NCBI GenBank assembly: GCA_033675265.1
Contig: JAUJYZ010000049.1
Span: 301,814 to 365,813, forward strand
Length of the DNA: 64,000 nt
Origin: Actinostola sp. cb2023
Lineage: Eukaryota; Cnidaria; Anthozoa; Actiniaria; Actinostolidae
Direction: 5' to 3'
Numbering within the stretch: the stretch's first letter is position 1; each line of letters starts with the position of its first letter. The notes under the pieces are model-generated. The model ran no database searches. It saw only the letters and a list, made by a program, of their open reading frames with translations, and had not been told where the DNA came from. Below, in pieces: positions 56,301-64,000 of this stretch. A program made the translations under genes and the position numbers.

Positions 56301-59300
56301 CATCACATGGTTTGAAATGGGCAATTTACATACGAAGCTAAAGAGGTCTATTGCAAGTCTTGGTGATCGATTACAGGACTTGTTGCCTTGCCAAGGAGTG
56401 AGCACTTAAAACATATCGATCCCAAAACACACTAAATACAAATGTAGACCTCTTATCCTAAATTAAACACCTTACAACACTCAAACAACTACTAATCTTT
56501 AATTATTGAGTATAATTAGGAGTTCGATATTCTTAAAACCCATTCCTGAAGCGAAAATCGAACTACATATAGACCTTTTTAATAAATCCCACAATGCATG
56601 ATTTTCCGTGCTTGACGTCAAATTCTACTCAAAATATACAAAGACTGAAAACAATGAAGGAAAATGAATGGAATTCAAAAGAATAAATTTGACGTCAAGT
56701 GCGGAAAATCATGCATTGTGGGATTTAATTAAAAAGGGTCTATACCATATACAAAATACTGTTGAGCGTACCACAGGAGGCCCAACGCTTACAAAATAAC
56801 ATGACCACAGGAAGCCCAAAGATCGTTTTAGACAAAAACAGAGGATGGTAAGATTGCGCGAAGTTTCCAGCTGATCATCCCACACGCCGAGTAAATGCTC
56901 AATGACGCTCTAGTTGAATAGTGAAAGGAATAATAATATTATCGTTGTAATTACATAAAACACCAAGTAGATTACTCAAGCAGAAATAAATACAGTAACA
57001 TGTAGCAGCCATGCTGAAGGCATATACGTATGACCTCCAAAACCGAATTGTATTTACTTGAGTTTCTGCTATCACAGACAAATGATGATAATTATTCATT
57101 TTATATTTTACTATTTCAAAGATGACATTTCTGAAACTGGTGTATATATTTACATCATGTCTAAAAAAAATACTTACTGAGACTGTGCATAATGATATCA
57201 TAGAGCTTCTAAAAAATTAATGATTAAAATGGAGTGTGAGAGATTTGCAAGTGCTTGAAGGAGATGGACGTCAGTTTCTGTCTGTATATATTGCACTTTT
57301 GCTCTTTTACCAAAGTTTACCTAAATGTATACATTTCTGTTTATTTTTCACTTTCTGCTAAATAACAAATAGAGCCTTACTCACATATAGTTGTCCTAAA
57401 GCAGAACCCAAATCCGATGCAGCACAGCCTCCTGATCGAAACAAGGCCTAATATTGGATTAGTATGCCAATATATGGGAACAACAACGCAAGGGAACTAA
57501 AGGAAAATAATTTAAAATGACCCGATCCAAATAACTGGTGAAAAGAGTACTCTAAAAAATATGGAATTGTGTCCCGTTCACAGTCTGCTCTTTTAGAAAT
57601 AGACTTTTGTACAGGCACTAGCTATCCACTTCAATCACATTTTAAAATCAATCATACCAATTTTTGAATGTTCCGAAGAATCTCAGTAAATAAGAAATAA
57701 TATGACATCAGAAAGAAGTTGTTGAGAGAGAAGACTCTTTCAATTTTGTACCGATATTCTTGTGCAAACTGAGGTTATTTCTGGGTTTCTGTTTGATACT
57801 TGAGAGTATATAATTAAGGTTGTTTCCTTAATAATACAATAGAAATTAAAGGAAAGTAAAAAAAAGTTACAATTGGATATTATAATAAAAAAAAATATCA
57901 TCTTTGTACATTTAGGCTAAAATATATACAAACTATCTAGTAATAATATACATTCATGAAATGTTGTTGGACATTTTTATTGTGAGAAGAATTTCCATAG
58001 TTAACAACACCAGCTTGTCCTATCATTCAGAAAGCCAGTCATAATATGGCCCCTTGTGTTCCTCAAGTAACTATGCATGTGGTAATTAAGTTTAGCTTTC
58101 CGCTATGTAATTCGCTTTTGATATGTAATAATACTAAGATCAAAATCGATCGACCAATCCACTTTGGTCAAGTTTTTACAAGTATTTTTTATACAACGCA
58201 TCAAGAGTTCCAGACTTCTGGTACGCACGCAATGCATCGTGAGATGATCACAAAGGAAAAGTGAGCACCAATTCTAGACACAGTGAGCCCAAGCTATGTT
58301 TTTGCTCACTGGTGCTCACTTTTCCTTTGTAATAATCCACCAATGTATTGCGCGGCATATCGGAAAGTCTGGAACTCTTGATGTTTGTATTCATATTGCC
58401 CAAAATAAGGTAAAAAGCCTTATTGCATGGATCAGTTAATCAAGTGTTTGTGTATCTACTTGTGAGCAGTTTAGGGAGCTTCAGCAGCAGAGGTTTTTGA
58501 CATCGCGGACAGTGTGCACTCTGACGAATAATGTTCAAAAATGACCGTTGACGTCCGTGATGGCAATCTACGATGGCATTTCACCTGTTTTTCACGTCGT
58601 AGATTGCCGTCACAGGACATCAACGGTCGTTTCGAACATCATTCATCAGTGCGCATGCCATCCGCGTTGTCAAAACGTAAATAATAATAAATAAATTATT
58701 ATTATAACTGTATTAATAGGCATATACATTGCTATTATATTTTACCATTTAAATACTAAACTTCAGTATGATGATATAAAATGTTTTCAGGAGGGTTTTT
58801 TATTTAAAAAGCCTGAGTTAATGCTAACAGAGAATGTTGTATTATCATATATCACCTATTTCAAATAACGTTGTCGCGTTCAAAGCAACAAGCGTCAAGA
58901 CTGAAGTGAATGCTTGTTTTTGTGTTGTCCAATTGATTCAAATCAGACCATTTTCTATGGAACGAAGTGTGATATGCAAACAAGCATGTGAAAATGTTCA
59001 CATTTTGTAATTAGGTCCTTATTAGTCGAGCATTCACTTCGGTCTTGGCTTGACGCTTGTTGCTTTGAACGCGACAACGTTATTTGAAATAGGTGTACAT
59101 GTATAGTTACTTTTTAGTTCACATTTTAGCTTTAGAAACTGGGGGACTGTTTTAAAACAGTGAACGTACAATGTTAAATAACCTAATAGTTGCAGGATTT
59201 GAAACTTTGTGAATCATTGAAATCTCAAATTGCAAATGACAGTGACATCATAAATAATAAATAATGACTGGTAACACGTGACAGCTTACGCCGATGACCC

Positions 59301-62300
59301 TGTGGCCCTCTATTTGGGTCCGGCCACACACACAGGGAACTTCGTGGCCTACTCATCAAAGGAAGCAGTTGGCAATAATTTTTTTTACATGTTTTTCAAG
59401 TAGCACATTTAAACTGTAAATAACAAAATGTCTATAGAAATATGATATGAAAACAAAGAAAAGTTTTGGCAGTTTTCAAAAATGTCAGTAGTTTGTTGTT
59501 TGCATAGTTTGTGTTTGCCTAGGGTGTTTTTGTATATAAAGATGCCCTTAAATAAATATGGTCTAGCCAAACAGAAATACCCTAAAAGTGTGTGGTCTAG
59601 CCATATATAAATAGCACACCATATACTCTTTGCTTCAATAGGCCAATATGTACTAACGAGTCACGTGACAAAACCCCTCTCAAGTCAAGCACCGCAGTGT
59701 CAAAGTGAACTCCAGAAATGAATAGAGCAGCTCGATTTTAGTGGAATGCGAAATTTCAGCTCATAATGTTTAATACAGCAGAAATGACATGAAATATAAA
59801 AAGTGCAAATTTTATTGATTCGAATGGAAAAATGTGCTGGATGGGCATCCAAATGCAAATTCTTAGGAAAACACTCGATTTTATATTTGATGTCATTTCT
59901 CCTGTGTCCAAATATTATGACCTGAAATGTCAACTTCTTACTAATATCGAGCTGCTCTTTTCAAGCTGATCTTCTGGAGTTCATTTTGACACCGCTGCTT
60001 TGATTTAAGGGGGATGGGGGTCACATGACCCATTAGTGATTATGGCCTATTATTATATAGCACAGATATACGAGCGCTCTTATTGGTCAATTAGCGGGCC
60101 GTAACTTCCAGTCCGCCCGCTGAAAACAAGAAATGTAAGGAAAAGTGAAATAATAAATATCTTATTAACCTCGCTTGCTTCGGTCCGTACGGGAAGTTAT
60201 TGATCCTCATTTCCCCCCACTTTTTATGGCTTGTGGCGCTATGTGGACGCCGAACCTAAGCGGCCTGTGCTGAAAAAAAATTCGGTCCAGAACTTCCCAT
60301 ACAGACCTCTGCGCTTCGGGTACTAAGATTTCTTTATCCCAAAACATATTTTAGAGTTTTGAGTTGCATAACAATGTGTTTGCATAGAAAAAACACTGTA
60401 TTTCTTGATTGTCCCATGGTATCTGCGTCAATATGTTTGCCGTCTGTCCATTACTTCATTGTTGCTGCTATCAAGAATAACTGGACAACATAAAGTTGAT
60501 CCTGTTAAAAACGAACCTCGCACCAAACAAGTTAAAACTGCGTGACATAGCAGTTGAGAGTTTTTTTATTGTTTTCCTATTTCAGTTGACTCAGCCAAAT
60601 TCATTACCTTTGAGCTATTTTTTTCTTATCTGAATGTTTTCTCAAATTTCCACCCATTTTTTCTACTCTTGTTCTGCCAGTTTTTTCAATTATTTTTCAA
60701 CTCTATTCTTAAATCTCAAAAAGTAAAAGTAAGGCTGTCGTAGCAAACAGCATTTGTCGTTCATAGTTTGCACTATTGGTCAAATATTTTAAGGAAAACA
60801 GTTGGACTTTTACAGTTGAACCAAGGAAAAACTGTGGACAACTAATGTCTGGAATGTTCATTGTAACCAATCACATGTGCAGATTTTGAAACCAAACGAT
60901 CATTAATCAAGCACTGAACACGGCCGTTAAGTGTTGCAAGTTTACATGCGGTCTTAAGTGTATCTTGTACGAAATTACGATTGGTCTTTAGAATAATACG
61001 ATTTGAGGTGATTTTTTGAATAATGTTTTTTTGGAAAGCCGCCCTGACGACGCCTTGACTACTCTCGTATGTGAATCTGGTCACAATGAACCTTCCAGAG
61101 CAATATTCCTAGTTGTCCACGGTTTTTCCCCTTGGTTTGACTGTAACATACTCTTTTTATAATTATGCTCTCAGGGTTTCTGTTAGAAATCATGACTCCT
61201 ATCGTACTGTAAACCCACAAAAAGTGGGTGAATTGTCAATTATTGTGCTAGGCCAATTCTATTTGAGCTTTTTCTTCTTTGGATAGTCAGTTTCATAACG
61301 CTTCCTTCCATTTTTATAACCGCAAAGTCTGCATCATGTTTTTCAACAGTGTATTTACATCAACTATGTTGAATGCTTGCTTTTTTCGTATGGACTAGAA
61401 ATTGCTTCAAGTCATAGACTTGTGTCCTGGCTTGTCACATAGCATTATGCCAATCATTGGTGGTACAATAGTAGGAAAACACTAGATAGCAATGACCGAA
61501 ACCAGGTCAAGATTTGAATAACAATAGGAAACTATGGTACCAAACAATCTGAACTATTGTTAGATATGCCACCGTTGACCTGTTTCTAGGTCATTGCTAT
61601 CTAGTGCTTTCCTACAATGTCCTACTACACTTACTACGACGGTAGTAAGTGCCTGTGATTAAAATGCAAAATATCCTCAAGAATTCAAAGAGACTTCAGG
61701 ATGAATCTAGATTTTGATCAGAGATCCTGACCAATGTTATTGTTACAGATTACTCATATATTTGCTCATATTTAAGAAATATAAAGAGTTGCCGTGTTTG
61801 CATAGCTGATGCAAACACTGCCGTGTTGCCATAGCCTGATGCAAACACGAGGGGGAGTTGGGGAGAAGCGAGAGTGATGTGGTAAACCGAGCCGCAGAGC
61901 ATCACAACTTCTCCCAAATCCCCCAAAGCTATTTGTTTGTAAAGTAAATACATCTGTAATGTTATTCACTGTGTTTGCTTAGCTGATTGCAACATGGGTA
62001 ACAGAAGCCAATCCGATCACAGAGATTTATGAACAGCAACAGCGGTCGGACAAAAGTATCCGAACACCCTACCCCCATCTCCACGTTGAAGACTTAGCAA
62101 ATGATCAGGCGCAGCAGTTTGAAAAACAACTTGGTATTGGGGGACAGGGGGTCACTGTAGAACTAAGTGTTTGTGGACTTTTGCTATACCGCTGACGTGT
62201 CTATATTTCGTACCACGCTACTGGTGTTGGTTTGCAAAGAACATGTACTTACCTCAAACCTGTATACCCACAAGGGAGATACCAGTACTGTACTTGGGTT

Positions 62301-62376
62301 TTCGATCAAGTGGAACATATCCAACTGTATATCAAAAGGGTTTAGATACGCTGTATTCATGTGTTAATGCTTGCAG

Positions 62377-63415
62377 GGCCATCTCAGCCTCGTCTCTCAC
62401 AAGACTGTGATGGGCAGGAGTCATCAACTCAAAGGTAGATTGTTATACATGGTGTCAACACAGTCCTCTCACTGTGTAACAATGTAGTTTGCAATGTTAG
62501 AGCACAATAAGAAACACGGATACAGTGCAGTAAAAAGCATGCCATGTGATCGTACGCTTGAATCTAATTTATCAAGTTGTGCTTATTTATTTGTGAGAAC
62601 AAAAACCATTACACTCGAAATAACTATTAAGTTTTTCACTGATGTAACATGTTTGTTTTGACCAATAAGGACAAAGCAACTCTAGAAAATCAATATAGAA
62701 ATCATATTTTCAATGGGACACACTAACCAAAGGGGCTCTCATCCACAATCCACTGCCACTCATAAATAAAAAAAAAAAATAAAATAAATAATATTTAATC
62801 CAGTAGATCCACGACGTGGTATCTTCTACTGGAAATCCACACTCACTACCATACATTCGATATTTTTATAACACAAAACGCAAACTACATGGTGATTTTG
62901 CTGAGGAAGAAAAATCGGAGACCACGGTTGAAAAAAAAACTTGTGGGCAAGAGAAGAGACGACCATCTCAAACAAACTCAATTACATGGACCGAGCAGGA
63001 TTTGAACACGGGCCACAGTAGGGAAGGCCAGAGCTCTCACGCTAGGCCAACTATGCCACCCATAAATACAGCAATACCCCTTCTCTAATGTACATACAGT
63101 GTACCCCATTCAACTCACATCCTTGCGTTGATGAGGAAGGAGAAACTGGAGAACCAAGAGGAAAAAACACTTTGTGGAAAGACCACACATCAAACAAACT
63201 CAGTTTACATGTAATAATACACTAAGTGGGAATCAAAATTGGGACAAGTTAGTAGTTTGAAAGGGTATAAACCACTAAAACACAGCCATAGCCAAGTGCT
63301 ACAATCTGCAGAAGTCAATAAGACGTTGATCTGCCATTATGGCAGAGTAATCATTTATGCATGTTTGTATGCTTCAGAAATTGATATCAACAAGATGGGA
63401 GGAGAGTTAAAGAGA
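62377..63415 (+). pseudogene. Broken inverted copy of CRTC exons 5-6
   Basis: Copies of CRTC exon 5 (62377-62434, 58 nt against 59) and exon 6 (63378-63415, 38 nt against 35, an extra GGA) lie here in mirror order to the left arm. The exon 5 copy has lost the frame and the SDSSLHQ block. The copies of exons 7 and 8 would fall right of the window if the palindrome continues. Confidence 0.8.
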
Positions 63416-64000
63416 GTGAGATTGAGTTTTCGAAACATATCATGGACGTGAGACTCTGAAAATTAAATCAATTTCAGACAAAACTCGGGTCTACAGTAGA
63501 TGGCTGTTCAATCAAACTAGCCAGCTATGATGGGCTAAGGCTGACAATACCCTATTGTTTGATTGATACCTCCTCTCGGGAACCCAGGGGTGTATTCTGC
63601 TCGATCGTTACTCGATCCCAGAGAATACCCCTGGGAACGAAGCTGTGGAACTTGTTCCGGGAAGGAAGTCAAAATTCAAAATGCGCGGTTGTCATATGCA
63701 AACCAGAACTATACTTGATGACCAATCAGAAACGAGAGTATTTTGACTTCGGACACCCAACAGATTCGTTCCAAGGGGTTTTCTCTGGGAGCGAGTAAAC
63801 GAGCGACCGCTCTACCCCTGGGTTCCCGAGGATGAATGAACCCTGCGATTTTCCATTGAATTCATGCAGATCTAACATTTGGAAGGTGGCACTTCGGTGG
63901 TCATGGCAGAATGATGATGATCAAATCATCACTGTCATTCATAAGATGGTGGTGTTAGAGACACAAGAGAAACATCCATAAAGACCATATACAAAATGTG

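Larger units (their letters stand above)
49907..64000. repeat. Right arm of giant inverted repeat
   Basis: This is the reverse complement of the left arm, about 0.5 kb longer mainly through an insertion at 50.69-50.98 kb. Similarity varies along it: 50-53.9 kb and about 59-64 kb have many indels, while 54-58.9 kb is nearly identical to the left arm. Mirrored elements include 54580-54697 (pair of 45481-45595), 56158-56352 (43828-44021), 56569-56745 (43435-43609), 58195-58400 (41803-42006), 58495-58678 (41519-41699), 58855-59100 (41102-41350), 59640-60050 (40177-40574), 60800-61150 (39127-39442), 61470-61630 (38671-38826) and 63567-63835 (36453-36717). Confidence 0.93.

Overview
The window is animal (metazoan) nuclear DNA. 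It is AT-rich, its genes are split by GT-AG introns, and it is crowded with short terminal-inverted-repeat (TIR) elements, tRNA-derived SINEs and satellites. No bacterial operon, CRISPR array or viral gene was seen. The gene content (CAAP1, OMA1, CMPK1, RIC1, CRTC), moderate introns and very frequent TACATGTA suggest a marine invertebrate, possibly a sponge or other early-branching animal. That placement is inference only.

Layout. At 1-3.5 kb lie three exons of a CAAP1-like gene (minus). OMA1, a mitochondrial inner-membrane metalloprotease, runs from 4.6 to 19.7 kb (plus). It is complete in eight exons, and its fourth intron (9.9 kb) is filled by a 73-bp satellite broken up by TIR elements. 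CMPK1 (UMP-CMP kinase, minus, six exons) occupies 22.2-26.9 kb and diverges from RIC1 (RAB6A-GEF subunit, plus) across a 238-bp gap. RIC1 shows only its first six exons (27.1-32.6 kb) before a dinucleotide-biased GGT/GAT microsatellite tract. At 34.1-47.8 kb lies a complete CRTC (CREB-regulated transcription coactivator) gene, minus strand, eight exons, 475 codons.

The dominant large-scale structure is a giant inverted repeat. Sequence from about 36.3 to 49.86 kb is repeated in reverse complement from about 49.91 kb to the right edge, with only about 40 bp between the arms. The left arm holds intact CRTC exons. The right arm holds the same exons broken by small, mostly homopolymer indels, and it carries a roughly 300-bp insertion (with one TIR element) that the left arm lacks. 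The pattern fits a fold-back or haplotype-joining assembly error better than a real palindrome, but the sequence alone cannot settle this.

The genes are not a functional cluster: a mitochondrial protease, nucleotide kinase, Golgi GEF, apoptosis modulator and CREB coactivator sit together by synteny only. No new multi-gene system was found. The most unusual content is the palindrome, the intronic satellite with its insertion history, and a set of long-hairpin TIR elements that share a core motif.
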